The notes under the pieces are model-generated. The model was not told where the DNA came from, ran no database searches, and worked only from the letters and a program-made list of their open reading frames with translations. The translations under genes and the position numbers were made by a program. From NCBI RefSeq assembly GCF_002879645.1, contig NZ_PNRE01000064.1, forward strand, positions 1 to 39,018: 39,018 nucleotides of DNA. The letters run 5' to 3'. The stretch's first letter is position 1. Each line of letters starts with the position of its first letter. Below, piece by piece: positions 27,646 to 36,973 of the stretch. The DNA is from Halomonas heilongjiangensis (lineage in GTDB: Bacteria; Pseudomonadota; Gammaproteobacteria; Pseudomonadales; Halomonadaceae).

Positions 27646-28026
27646 TGGTGGAGGCGGCGGGAATTGAACCCGCGTCCGCCAGCACTCGCCCATTGGCTCT
27701 ACATGCTTAGTTCCGTCGTTTGATTTAACGCTACTGGCTCCGACGGGCAGGATCCAGCGACGCGATTCCTCGTCAAGTTTAGCGATTGGCGAGAGGACAC
27801 CACCAACCGCGATCCCATCAGTCTTGGCTCATATCCCGTCGGCGATGAATGGGCACATCGCGTTCGGGCCGGACTAGAAGCTAACAGCGTTTAAGCTGCC
27901 AGCGCGCCCTGAGCGTAGTTGTCGTCGTTTGCGACTATTTAGTCATGATGTTGGATTTACGAGATACATCACGCTCTCGGCATGCACCGCAGGGGTTGTC
28001 ACCGGCGTCGAAACCATGTCGCCCCC
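27646..28026 (-). ncRNA. ssrA: Transfer-messenger RNA (tmRNA)
   Basis: Rescues stalled ribosomes and tags incomplete proteins for proteolysis. The 3' end, read on the minus strand, carries a T-arm (GCGGGTTCAATTCCCGC) and ends CGCCTCCACCA at 27646. The 5' end at about 28026 begins GGGGGCGACATGGTTTCGACG. The first seven bases pair with CGCCTCC before the discriminator A (one G-U pair), making the tRNA-like acceptor stem. The tag reading frame lies at 27932-27891. The 381-nt length is usual. It lies 40 bp downstream of smpB on the same strand, a common pairing because SmpB binds this RNA. The 5' end is assigned by pairing and could be off by a base. Confidence 0.96.
27891..27932 (-). other. tmRNA proteolysis tag reading frame
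   Basis: Resume codon GCA at 27932-27930 and stop TAA at 27893-27891 encode ANDDNYAQGALAA. The AND(D/E)NYA start and the ALAA end recognised by ClpXP-type proteases are conserved; the tag is longer than the classic ten- or eleven-residue tags through an inserted QG-type segment. Not a separate gene. Confidence 0.92.
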
Positions 28027-28066
28027 ATAGCGCCTATCCTATCAGGATGGACGGTCTTGTGACACC

Positions 28067-28558
28067 TCAGGCCTTGTTTTGTTCACGCATGATGCGCCCC
28101 TTCTGCCGCTGCCAGTCGCGGTCCTTCTCGGTGGCCCGCTTGTCGTGCAGCTTCTTGCCCGTCACCAGCGCCAGCTCGCACTTCACCCGGTTGCCCTTCC
28201 AGTAGAGCTTGAGCGGCACGCAGGTGTGCCCCTTCTCCTGGGTGCGCGAGAAGACCCGCGCGATTTCCTTGCGGTGCATCAGCAGCTTGCGGGTGCGGGT
28301 GGGGTCGGCCACCTCGTGGGTGCTCGCGGTGTTGAGCGGCATGATATGGCTGCCCAGCAGCCAGGCCTCGCCGTCCTTGATCAGGATGTAGGTGTCCGTC
28401 AGCTGCGCCTTGCCGGCACGCAGGCTCTTCACTTCCCAACCGGCCAGCACCAGGCCGGCCTCGAAGGTCTCGTCGATGTGGTATTCGAAGCGTGCCTTCT
28501 TGTTCAAGGCGATGACGTTGCTGCCGGGCCCCTTGCCCTTGGCGTTCTTGTTGGCCAT
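28067..28558 (-). CDS. smpB: SsrA-binding protein SmpB
   Basis: Binds the tRNA-like part of tmRNA and delivers it to stalled ribosomes. The 163-residue protein has the family markers [66 protein letters not shown] and the basic C-terminal tail [23 protein letters not shown] 28558 is preceded by GAGG and matches the usual start (MANKN...). The ssrA gene follows 40 bp downstream. It is divergent from ratA. Confidence 0.97.
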   Translation of the reverse strand: MANKNAKGKGPGSNVIALNKKARFEYHIDETFEAGLVLAGWEVKSLRAGKAQLTDTYILIKDGEAWLLGSHIMPLNTASTHEVADPTRTRKLLMHRKEIARVFSRTQEKGHTCVPLKLYWKGNRVKCELALVTGKKLHDKRATEKDRDWQRQKGRIMREQNKA

Positions 28559-28686
28559 GAAACCTCGTGTCGTGTTCTGCCGATGTCGGCTCCCCCTCCG
28601 ACATGGGGGGAAGCGTGATACCATTCAAGGCCCGAAATAACGGCTCATGATACGCCCTGGGCACGGTGAAGTCAGCGGAGAGCTCA

Positions 28687-29124
28687 ATGCCAACGGTCAA
28701 TCGGTCCGCCATGGTGCGGCATACCCCTCAGGAGATGTTCGACCTGGTCAACGACTTCGAGCGTTATCCGGAGTTCCTGCCCGGGTGCCGTCGCGCACGG
28801 TTGATCGAGCGCGACGATTCCCACCTGATCGGCGAGATGACCCTGGGGCGGGCCGGTATCGAGCAGAGCATCGCCACCCGCAACGACCTGATCGAGCCCG
28901 ATCGCATCGAGATGTCGCTGGTCAGCGGCCCCTTCAAGCGACTGCGCGGTCGCTGGATGTTCATCCCCATGGGAGAGAACGCCTGCAAGGTGAGCCTGGA
29001 GATGGAGTTCGAGTTCGCCAGCCGGCTGCTGGGCATGGCCTTCGGCAAGCTCTTCCAGCAGGTGGCCGGCCAGCTGGTGGACTCCTTCACCCGTCGTGCC
29101 GATGACATCTATGGCCGCTACTGA
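28687..29124 (+). CDS. ratA: RatA, ribosome-association START-domain protein
   Basis: A 145-residue START/polyketide-cyclase-fold protein of the YfjG/RatA family (in E. coli reported to bind 50S subunits; its eukaryotic relatives, Coq10, bind ubiquinone). Seen: VRHTPQEMFDLVNDFERYPEFLPGC, KRLRGRWMF and the C-terminal QLVDSFTRRADDIYG. An upstream ATG at 28666 is in frame, but GGAGAG fits ATG 28687, giving the standard length. It overlaps rnfH by 14 bp and is divergent from smpB, the same neighbourhood seen in E. coli. Confidence 0.93.
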   Translation: MPTVNRSAMVRHTPQEMFDLVNDFERYPEFLPGCRRARLIERDDSHLIGEMTLGRAGIEQSIATRNDLIEPDRIEMSLVSGPFKRLRGRWMFIPMGENACKVSLEMEFEFASRLLGMAFGKLFQQVAGQLVDSFTRRADDIYGRY

Positions 29125-29413
29125 GATCGCGGTCGAGGTGGCCTTCGCCCTGCCGGATCGGCAGCGCCTGGTCACCCTCGCCGTGCCGGAAGGCACCACG
29201 GCCCGCCAGGCCGTGCGGCTCGCCGGGCTGGAGCGCTATTTCCCCGAACTGCCCGCCGAGACCTTCCTCGACGCCGATCTCGGTATCTTCGGCAAGTCGC
29301 TGCGCGACCCCGAGCGCCACGTGCTGTGCACCGGCGATCGCGTCGAGGTCTACCGCCCGCTGGCGATCGACCCCAAGGCGGCGCGTGCCGAGCGCGCCCG
29401 CACCAGACGCTGA
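29111..29413 (+). CDS. rnfH: RnfH-family ubiquitin-like protein
   Basis: A 100-residue small protein of the RnfH (YfjF) family with a beta-grasp fold. Seen: EIAVEVAFALPDRQ at the start, VPEGTTARQAV, LGIFGKSL, DGDRVEVYRPL-type GDRVEVYRPLAIDPKAARAERA near the end, the family signature. Function is not settled. An in-frame start at 29096 is possible, but MAATEIAVEV from ATG 29111 fits the family. It overlaps ratA and is probably translated by coupling; a hairpin at its stop codon ends the unit. Confidence 0.92.
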   Translation: MAATEIAVEVAFALPDRQRLVTLAVPEGTTARQAVRLAGLERYFPELPAETFLDADLGIFGKSLRDPERHVLCTGDRVEVYRPLAIDPKAARAERARTRR

Positions 29414-29436
29414 CGCCCCGGACCTGGCCGGGGCGT
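29413..29436. terminator. Hairpin between convergent rnfH and bamE
   Basis: ACGCCCCGG (29413-29421) and CCGGGGCGT (29428-29436) form a perfect 9-bp stem with a 6-nt loop, followed by GTTACC. It lies in the 46-bp gap between convergent genes and may serve both strands. Confidence 0.65.
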
Positions 29437-29459
29437 GTTACCGAACCGTGCTGGCTGGG

Positions 29460-29948
29460 TCAGAAATCGGACGGTTCGCTGGCCGGCTCGCCGCCCTGGG
29501 GAACGGGCGCACCGCCCTGCGGCTGGGGTTGCGGCTGCGGCTCCTGTGCCGGCATGGTATCCAGCGCCTCGGCGCCCTCGGTCTGGGGGCCGATGCCCTC
29601 GAGGGGGCGCAGCTCGATGTCGCCACTGAGGTCGCCCTCGCGCTCGACGTTGGCCAGGCGGTCGCCGGCAAAGGTCAGGGTGACGCGGCGGCTGTCCACG
29701 CCGCCATAGGCCTCGTCGAGGCGGAACACGTAGTCCCACTGGTTGGCATCGAAGGGGGCCTCCAGCAGCGGGCGACCCATCACACGGATCACCTGATCCC
29801 GGCTCATGCCAGGCTGCAGCTGTTCCACCATGTCGGCGGTCACCAGGTTGCCCTGAGGGATGTCGCGCTTGTAGACACCGAAGTAGCTGCAGCCGCTGCT
29901 CAGTAGCAGGATGGCCGAGAGGGTGACGATTCCAGTCAACTTTTGCAT
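29460..29948 (-). CDS. bamE: Outer-membrane assembly lipoprotein BamE
   Basis: Lipoprotein subunit of the BAM complex that inserts beta-barrel proteins into the outer membrane. The 162-residue protein has a signal peptide with lipobox LSSGC (Cys about residue 20), then YKRDIPQGN, MVEQLQPGMSRDQVIRVMGRPLLEAPFD and QWDYVFRLD, the SmpA/OmlA core. The C-terminal third is a Pro/Gln/Glu-rich tail (QEPQPQPQPQGG) longer than in E. coli BamE (about 113 residues). It is divergent from fur, a conserved arrangement in gammaproteobacteria. Confidence 0.93.
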   Translation of the reverse strand: MQKLTGIVTLSAILLLSSGCSYFGVYKRDIPQGNLVTADMVEQLQPGMSRDQVIRVMGRPLLEAPFDANQWDYVFRLDEAYGGVDSRRVTLTFAGDRLANVEREGDLSGDIELRPLEGIGPQTEGAEALDTMPAQEPQPQPQPQGGAPVPQGGEPASEPSDF

Positions 29949-30020
29949 TTGCGCCTGTTCTTCACTATCGTGGATTCGGTCGATCATACCCGACCCTACC
30001 CGATACTGCGAAGAGCGACC

Positions 30021-30470
30021 ATGGCCGACCAGAACCATGAACTACGCAAGGCCGGTCTCAAGGTGACCCTGCCGCGCGTGAAGATCCTGCAGATCCTGGA
30101 GAATGCCCCGGGACAGCACCACCTGAGTGCCGAGGACGTCTACAAGGCGTTGCTGGAGGCCGGTGAGGACGTGGGCCTGGCCACCGTCTATCGCGTGCTT
30201 ACCCAGTTCGAATCGGCCGGCCTGGTGGTTCGCCACAACTTCGACGGCGGCCACGCCCTGTTCGAGCTCTCCCAGGATGAGCACCACGACCACATGGTCT
30301 GCCTCGAGAGCGGCGAGATCATCGAATTCTTCGACGAGACCATCGAGCGTCGCCAGCAGGAGATCGCCGAGGAGCACGGCTTCGAGCTCGTCGACCATGC
30401 CCTGGTGCTCTATGTGCGCCCCAAGGGCTCCAAGGCGACCCGCCAGGAAGGCATCCACCCGAAGAAGTGA
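30021..30470 (+). CDS. fur: Ferric uptake regulator Fur
   Basis: Iron-responsive repressor. The 149-residue protein has the N-terminal winged helix (AGLKVTLPRVKILQILE, SAEDVYKALLEAGEDVGLATVYRVL) and metal-site features FELSQDEHHDHMVCLESG and a C-terminal dimerisation half with a late ALVLYVRP. Of the usual paired Cys motif only one Cys is obvious, as in many Fur proteins lacking the structural zinc tetrad. The upstream frame is open, but ATG 30021 (MADQNHELRKAG) is the standard start. It ends at a strong terminator hairpin. No clear Fur box was recognised in the 72 bp shared with bamE. Confidence 0.95.
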   Translation: MADQNHELRKAGLKVTLPRVKILQILENAPGQHHLSAEDVYKALLEAGEDVGLATVYRVLTQFESAGLVVRHNFDGGHALFELSQDEHHDHMVCLESGEIIEFFDETIERRQQEIAEEHGFELVDHALVLYVRPKGSKATRQEGIHPKK

Positions 30471-30504
30471 TCGCGCGCCGGGTGGCGTGCACTGGCCTGA
30501 ACAT

Positions 30505-30539
30505 GCACACGGCCCCGATCGACGATCGGGGCCGTGTGC
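30505..30539 (+). terminator. Long hairpin after fur
   Basis: Arms 30505-30521 and 30523-30539 (GCACACGGCCCCGATCG and its complement) are perfectly complementary over 17 bp around a single base; the real loop will be slightly larger. It is followed by GTTGTGG. It lies 35 bp past the fur stop, between convergent fur and recN. Confidence 0.75.
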
Positions 30540-30558
30540 GTTGTGGCGCAGGGTGCGG

Positions 30559-30630
30559 TCAGTGATGGGCGCGCTGGCTGGCGTCGAGCATCTCCCGGGC
30601 GTGGGCCGCCAGGTGGGGAGTCGGTCGGAG
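30559..30630 (-). repeat. Relic second copy of the recN 3' end
   Basis: On the minus strand, directly downstream of the recN stop, a stretch reads in frame AHAREMLDASQRAHH followed by TGA (30561-30559), nearly the same as the true RecN end AHAREMLDASQQGAHH. The similarity extends back through a degraded SDR-T-L segment towards 30630, with small insertions. The shared 12-mer CAGGGTGCGGTC also occurs at both 30549 and 30690. It is not part of a gene; it looks like a diverged partial duplication or a scar of allele replacement. Confidence 0.75.
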
Positions 30631-30638
30631 GGGTGGCC

Positions 30639-32315
30639 CTAGTGGTGAGCACCCTGCTGGCTGGCATCAAGCATTTCCCGGGCGTGGGCCAGGGTGCGGT
30701 CGGAGAGGCTGACGCCGCCCAGCATACGGGCCAGTTCGCCGACCCGGCCGGCCTCGTCGAGCAGCGCCATGCGGGTCAGGGTGGTGTCGCGTTTCGCCTG
30801 CTTCTCGATATGCAGATGGTGGTGGGCCTGGGCGGCCACCTGGGGCAGGTGGGTGACGGTCAGCACCTGGCCCTGCTCGCCCAGCCGCCGCAGCAGCTGG
30901 CCGACGATCTCGGCGGTGGCGCCCGAGACCCCCACGTCCACCTCGTCGAACACCAGGCAGGGGATGGTCGAGTGGCGCGCCGCCACCACCTGGATCGCCA
31001 GGCTGATACGTGACAGCTCGCCGCCCGAGGCCACCTTGGCCAGTGGCCGCGGTGGCTGGCCGGGGTTGGCGCTGATCACGAAGCGCACGCTCTCCAGGCC
31101 CTCCGCGGCCGGGGTGTCGCGAGCCTCCACCTCCACCGCGAAGCGTGCCTTGTCCATGGCCAGGAAGGCGAGCTGCTCCTGCACCGCCTTGCCGAAGCGC
31201 ACGGCCGCCCGGCGTCGTGCCTCGCCCACGCCGCGGGCCTGCTCGCGCCAGGTGTCGCGCAGGGCGTCGACCTCGGCGGAGAGCGTCTCCAGGTCCTGTT
31301 CGCCGCCCTCGAGCTCCTCGAGCTCCCCCTGCAGGCGGCGGTGCAGTGCGGTGACCTCCTCGGGCAGCACGTGGTGCTTGCGGGCGATGCGGTGCACCTC
31401 GCCGAGGCGCTCCTCGACCCACGCCAGGCGCTCCGGGTCGAGCTCGGTGGTGCCGGCGAAGTGGTTGAGCTCGCGGGCCGCTTCCTCGACCTGAATGCGG
31501 GCGTCGCCGAGCATCGTCAGGGCGTCGGCGAGGGCGCCGCGGTCGCTGCCCGGCAGCGCCGAGAGCCGGTTGATCGCCTGGGTCAGCAGGGGCGCGGCAC
31601 CGCCCTCGTCGTTGTCGCAGCACGCGGCGGCGAACTGCGCCTCGCGCAGGCGCTCCTCGGCATGGGCGAGCTCCTCCTGCTCTTCTTCCAGGCCCTTGAG
31701 CTCGTCCTCCGCCAGGGCCAGCTGGTCGAGCTCCTCGACCTGGTAACGCAGCAGCTGGCGGCGCGCCTGGAGTTCGTCGCCGTCCTCGGCCAGTCGCTTG
31801 AGCTTGCGCCGGGCCGCCTGCCAGCGGCGGAAGGTCTCGCCCAGGGCCGCCACGGCCTCGCGCTGGCCGGCGAAGTCGTCGAGCAGGCGCAGGTGGGTCT
31901 CCTCGCGCAGCAGCGCCTGGTGGGCGTGCTGGCCGTGGATCTCGATCAACCGTTCACCGAGCGACCTGAGGTCGGCCACCGTGGCCGGCTGGCCGTTGAT
32001 CCAGGCCTTCGAGCGGCCGGCGGCGGTGACCACCCGGCGCAGCAGGCAGTCGTCCGCGGGCAGCTCGCGCTCCTCGAGCCAGGCGCGCGCCGCGGGCAAC
32101 CGGCGGATGTCGAAGCGGGCCGAGAGGTCGGCGCGCTCGCGGCCGTGGCGCACGCTGGCGGCATCGGCACGCTCGCCCAGGCAGAGCCCCAGGGCGCCGA
32201 GCAGGATCGACTTGCCGGCGCCGGTCTCGCCGGTGATGGCGGTCATGCCGGTGGCCAGCTCCAGCTCGAGGTGATCGACGATGGCGAAGTCGCGAATGGC
32301 AAGCTCTGTCAGCAT
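30639..32315 (-). CDS. recN: DNA repair protein RecN
   Basis: SMC-like ATPase acting in recombinational repair of double-strand breaks. The 558-residue protein has the N-terminal LTELAIRDFAIVDHLELEL, Walker A GETGAGKS at residues 29-36, SLGERLIEIHGQHAHQALL, long Glu/Arg-rich coiled coils in the middle, and C-terminal KVASGGELSRISLAIQV (signature) and CLVFDEVDVGVSG (Walker B). GGGAGGCG precedes ATG 32315. A LexA-like box lies about 50 bp upstream, so induction by DNA damage is likely. The gene is divergent from grpE. A relic copy of its last codons lies just past the stop. Confidence 0.96.
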   Translation of the reverse strand: MLTELAIRDFAIVDHLELELATGMTAITGETGAGKSILLGALGLCLGERADAASVRHGRERADLSARFDIRRLPAARAWLEERELPADDCLLRRVVTAAGRSKAWINGQPATVADLRSLGERLIEIHGQHAHQALLREETHLRLLDDFAGQREAVAALGETFRRWQAARRKLKRLAEDGDELQARRQLLRYQVEELDQLALAEDELKGLEEEQEELAHAEERLREAQFAAACCDNDEGGAAPLLTQAINRLSALPGSDRGALADALTMLGDARIQVEEAARELNHFAGTTELDPERLAWVEERLGEVHRIARKHHVLPEEVTALHRRLQGELEELEGGEQDLETLSAEVDALRDTWREQARGVGEARRRAAVRFGKAVQEQLAFLAMDKARFAVEVEARDTPAAEGLESVRFVISANPGQPPRPLAKVASGGELSRISLAIQVVAARHSTIPCLVFDEVDVGVSGATAEIVGQLLRRLGEQGQVLTVTHLPQVAAQAHHHLHIEKQAKRDTTLTRMALLDEAGRVGELARMLGGVSLSDRTLAHAREMLDASQQGAHH

Positions 32316-32362
32316 GACGCCTCCCGGGGCCTGTTCGAAACCACTGTCTATCCGTACACGTC

Positions 32363-32378
32363 TTGTGCGTTTATACAG
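32363..32378 (-). promoter_or_regulatory. LexA (SOS) box of recN
   Basis: On the minus strand CTGT-ATAAACGC-ACAA matches CTGT-N8-ACAG with one mismatch. It lies 48 bp upstream of the recN start. RecN is a classic SOS gene with LexA sites in E. coli, so motif and context agree. Confidence 0.8.
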
Positions 32379-32440
32379 TAGTCCAGGGGGGCCGACAATG
32401 CACGTCGACGCCCTCGATGGCCGCCTTGTCGCTGTCATGG

Positions 32441-32468
32441 CTTGAGTTCGGCCCACCCAGCCCCATAT
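32441..32468 (+). promoter_or_regulatory. Sigma-32 (heat-shock) promoter of grpE
   Basis: CTTGAG (32441-32446), a 14-bp spacer, then CCCCATAT (32461-32468). This matches CTTGAA-N13/14-CCCCATNT with a single mismatch. It lies 92 bp upstream of the grpE start. Confidence 0.85.
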
Positions 32469-32560
32469 ATCCCCGCAGACGGCGAATACGATTCGACATT
32501 CCCAGCGGGCGGCGCGTGCGTCGCCCCCAGCTTTCACGAGCGGTATTTCAGGAGAGACAC

Positions 32561-33187
32561 ATGGCCAAAGACCCCCAGACCCCGCTTGACGAGGAACTCG
32601 CCCGCCAGGAAGAGGAGGCCGAGCCCCAGGCACAGGAGGGCGAGCTGGAGGCCGCCATCGAGGGGGCCGAAGAGGCCGAGCTGGTCGCCCGTGAGGCCGA
32701 AGCCTCCGACAACCCGGAGGCCGAGGTGCTGGCGGCCCGCGTCGAGGAGCTCGAGCAGAGCCTGGCCGAGGCCAAGGACCAGGCGTTGCGTGCTGCCGCC
32801 GAGGCGCAGAACGTGCGCCGTCGTGCCGAGCAGGAGGCCGAGAAGGCGCGCAAGTTCGCCCTGGAGAGGTTCGTCAAGGAGCTGCTGCCGGTGGTCGACA
32901 GCCTGGAGAAGGCGCTCGAGGCCATGGGCGAGGACGCCACCGAGGCCCACCGCGAGGGCGTCTCGATGACGCTGAAGATGCAGCACGACGTGCTCGGCAA
33001 GTTCGGCGTCGAGATGGTGGAGCCCCATGGCGAGCCCTTCGACCCGCAGTACCACGAGGCCATGGCCATGGTGCCCAACCCCGAGCTCGAGCCCAACACC
33101 GTGATGGACGTGATGCAGAAGGGCTACCTGCTCAACGGTCGCCTGGTGCGACCGGCCATGGTGGTGGTCAGCCAGGCCGCCGGCTGA
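32561..33187 (+). CDS. grpE: GrpE nucleotide-exchange factor
   Basis: Releases ADP from DnaK in the Hsp70 cycle. The 208-residue protein has a long acidic N-terminus (Glu/Ala-rich, about residues 8-65), a coiled coil ([29 protein letters not shown]), [21 protein letters not shown], and the C-terminal beta domain ([32 protein letters not shown]). CAGGAGAG precedes ATG 32561; the frame is open further upstream but without support. Transcription from the sigma-32 promoter at 32441 is expected. dnaK follows after 128 bp with its own promoter. Confidence 0.96.
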   Translation: MAKDPQTPLDEELARQEEEAEPQAQEGELEAAIEGAEEAELVAREAEASDNPEAEVLAARVEELEQSLAEAKDQALRAAAEAQNVRRRAEQEAEKARKFALERFVKELLPVVDSLEKALEAMGEDATEAHREGVSMTLKMQHDVLGKFGVEMVEPHGEPFDPQYHEAMAMVPNPELEPNTVMDVMQKGYLLNGRLVRPAMVVVSQAAG

Positions 33188-33214
33188 CGGCGAGCAAAAA
33201 TGGGGGTGGCGGGT

Positions 33215-33242
33215 CTTGAAAAGCGCCGAGCGGCCCCCAGAT
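33215..33242 (+). promoter_or_regulatory. Sigma-32 (heat-shock) promoter of dnaK
   Basis: CTTGAA (33215-33220), a 14-bp spacer, then CCCCAGAT (33235-33242), seven of eight matching CCCCATNT. It lies 74 bp upstream of the dnaK start, between grpE and dnaK. Confidence 0.82.
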
Positions 33243-33315
33243 AGACGACAACTCCGCGGCGAAGGCCGCAGAACGCGACTTTCAGAAACATTGCAACGAC
33301 TTTCGAGGATTTCCT

Positions 33316-35247
<1,932 letters not shown>

Positions 35248-35274
35248 ACCACGACATCTGAACCACGGATGACG

Positions 35275-35303
35275 CCAGCGCGGGGGCCCGACTCCCGCGT
35301 TGG
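35275..35303 (+). terminator. Hairpin between dnaK and dnaJ (probable attenuator)
   Basis: CCAGCGCGGG (35275-35284) pairs with CCCGCGTTGG (35294-35303) with one G-U wobble and a 9-nt loop, followed by TGTTTCC. The T-tract is short, so partial termination that lowers dnaJ relative to dnaK is the likely effect. Confidence 0.5.
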
Positions 35304-35339
35304 TGTTTCCGCGGTGTCGCTACGGAGGCGGACAGACCC

Positions 35340-36488
35340 ATGTCCAAACGTGACTATTACGAGGTGCTGGGCGTTGAGCGCGGGGCCGACCAGAAGGACA
35401 TCAAGAAGGCCTATCGGCGCCTGGCCCAGAAGTTTCACCCCGACCGCAACCCGGACGACGACACGGCGGCGGCGAAGTTCCGCGAGGTCTCGGAGGCCTA
35501 CGAGGTCCTGACCGACAGCGAGAAGCGCGCCGCCTACGACCAGTTCGGCCATGCCGGCGTCGACGGCCAGGGCGGCGGCTTCGGGGCGGGCGGCTTCGGC
35601 GGCGCCGGGGCCGGGGGCTTCAGCGACATCTTCGGCGATGTCTTCGGCGACATCTTCGGCGGCGGCGGAGGCGGGCGCCGCAACCCCAATGCCCCGGCGC
35701 GCGGCAGCGACCTGCGCTACAATCTCGAGCTCGACCTCGAGAGCGCGGTGGCCGGTACCACCGTGGACATCCGCGTGCCGCGCCACGTCGAGTGCGAACG
35801 CTGCGACGGCAGCGGCGCCGAGCCGGGCTCCTCCAAGGAGACCTGCCCGACCTGCCAGGGCCATGGCCAGGTGCGCATGCAGCAGGGCTTCTTCGCCGTG
35901 CAGCAGACCTGCCCGACCTGCCACGGCAGCGGCCAGCACATCAAGGTGCCGTGCCACAAGTGCCACGGCGAGGGCCGGGTGCGCGAGACCCGCACCCTGT
36001 CGGTGAAGATCCCCGCTGGGGTGGATACCGGCGATCGCATCCGCCTCAACGGCGAGGGCGAGGCCGGCATCAACGGCGGCCCGCCCGGGGATCTCTACGT
36101 CCAGGTGGCGATCAAGCCGCACCACATCTTCCAGCGCGAGGGCCGTCACCTGCAGTGCGAGGTGCCGATCAACTTCGTCGACGCCGCGCTTGGCGGCGAG
36201 CTCGAGGTGCCGACCCTCGACGGCCGGGTCAAGCTCAAGATCCCCGCCGAGACCCAGACCGGCAAGCTGTTCCGCCTGCGCGGCAAGGGCGTCAAGCCGG
36301 TGCGTGGCGGCCCCCCCGGCGACCTGCTCTGTCGGGTGGTGGTCGAGACCCCGGTCAACCTCAAGGAAGATCAGAAGGAGCTGCTGCGCCAGCTCCAGGA
36401 GAGCCTCGGCGAAGGCAACAGCCACTCGCCGAAGAAGACCAACTTCTTCGACGGCGTGAAGAAGTTCTTCGAGGACATGAAGCCGTAA
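35340..36488 (+). CDS. dnaJ: Co-chaperone DnaJ (Hsp40)
   Basis: Stimulates DnaK ATPase and presents substrates. The 382-residue protein has the J domain (residues 1-70) with HPD at 33-35, a Gly/Phe-rich region (about 72-115), four zinc-finger repeats [24 protein letters not shown] and CHKCHGEG from about residue 150, and C-terminal substrate domains with [15 protein letters not shown] and [17 protein letters not shown] precedes the start at a slightly long distance. It follows dnaK by 92 bp and ends at a terminator. Confidence 0.98.
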   Translation: MSKRDYYEVLGVERGADQKDIKKAYRRLAQKFHPDRNPDDDTAAAKFREVSEAYEVLTDSEKRAAYDQFGHAGVDGQGGGFGAGGFGGAGAGGFSDIFGDVFGDIFGGGGGGRRNPNAPARGSDLRYNLELDLESAVAGTTVDIRVPRHVECERCDGSGAEPGSSKETCPTCQGHGQVRMQQGFFAVQQTCPTCHGSGQHIKVPCHKCHGEGRVRETRTLSVKIPAGVDTGDRIRLNGEGEAGINGGPPGDLYVQVAIKPHHIFQREGRHLQCEVPINFVDAALGGELEVPTLDGRVKLKIPAETQTGKLFRLRGKGVKPVRGGPPGDLLCRVVVETPVNLKEDQKELLRQLQESLGEGNSHSPKKTNFFDGVKKFFEDMKP

Positions 36489-36516
36489 CCTCCCGGCTTC
36501 TGCCCCGAAGCGAAAG

Positions 36517-36548
36517 GCCCCCGGTATCGTCGGATGCCGGGGGCTTGT
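36517..36548 (+). terminator. Terminator after dnaJ
   Basis: GCCCCCGG (36517-36524) and CCGGGGGC (36537-36544) form an 8-bp stem with partial pairing inside the loop, followed by TTGTCG. It begins 28 bp past the dnaJ stop codon. Confidence 0.65.
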
Positions 36549-36691
36549 CGTGGTGGGGGCGCGGCAGGGTCGCCGGGTGATCCGGCTGGTCGAACACGTC
36601 GTTCTGCTCGAATAGACGGCGGCGGGGCTGGCGCCGAGCGGGCGGCTCGTCATAGGCTGAGCCTTCCAGCGACAGACGACGGGAGAGGACC

Positions 36692-36973
36692 ATGCCGATT
36701 TCGCGCGCGGAGATCGCCACCGAGTCCGGGGCGAAGCTGATCAACCGGCTGTGCAAGCACTGGGCGCACAAGCTGGAGGTGGAGCACAAGGAGGGCGAGG
36801 GCCGGGTGGCCTTCGAGGACGGCACCTGCCTGATGCAGGCCGAGGCGGACAAGCTGGTGGTGGCCATCGAGGCCCTGGAGGAGGAGGGTCTGGACCGCCT
36901 GGAGGGGGTAGTGGCGAGCCACCTCGAGCGCATGGCGGGCGACGAGGAACTGGTCATCGTCTGGGAAAATTGA
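36692..36973 (+). CDS. DUF2218 family small protein
   Basis: A 93-residue cytoplasmic protein with the DUF2218 pattern: an N-terminal [25 protein letters not shown], a central [20 protein letters not shown] and a C-terminal [18 protein letters not shown]. In the family such proteins accompany siderophore or iron-uptake genes in some genomes, but function is unknown. GGAGAGG precedes ATG 36692. It overlaps the start of the exporter gene by 4 bp if that gene uses TTG 36970, suggesting cotranscription. Confidence 0.85.
   Translation: MPISRAEIATESGAKLINRLCKHWAHKLEVEHKEGEGRVAFEDGTCLMQAEADKLVVAIEALEEEGLDRLEGVVASHLERMAGDEELVIVWEN

Noticed and set aside
27646..27720. A tRNA gene at the T-arm-like sequence
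   Set aside because: The T-arm and CCA end belong to tmRNA; no anticodon arm is present, and the 5' partner of the acceptor stem lies 380 bp away with the tag frame between.
30505..30539. The 17-bp inverted repeat as an attachment or recombination site
   Set aside because: It sits right after the fur stop between convergent genes, as expected of a terminator, with no integrase or duplicated copy nearby.
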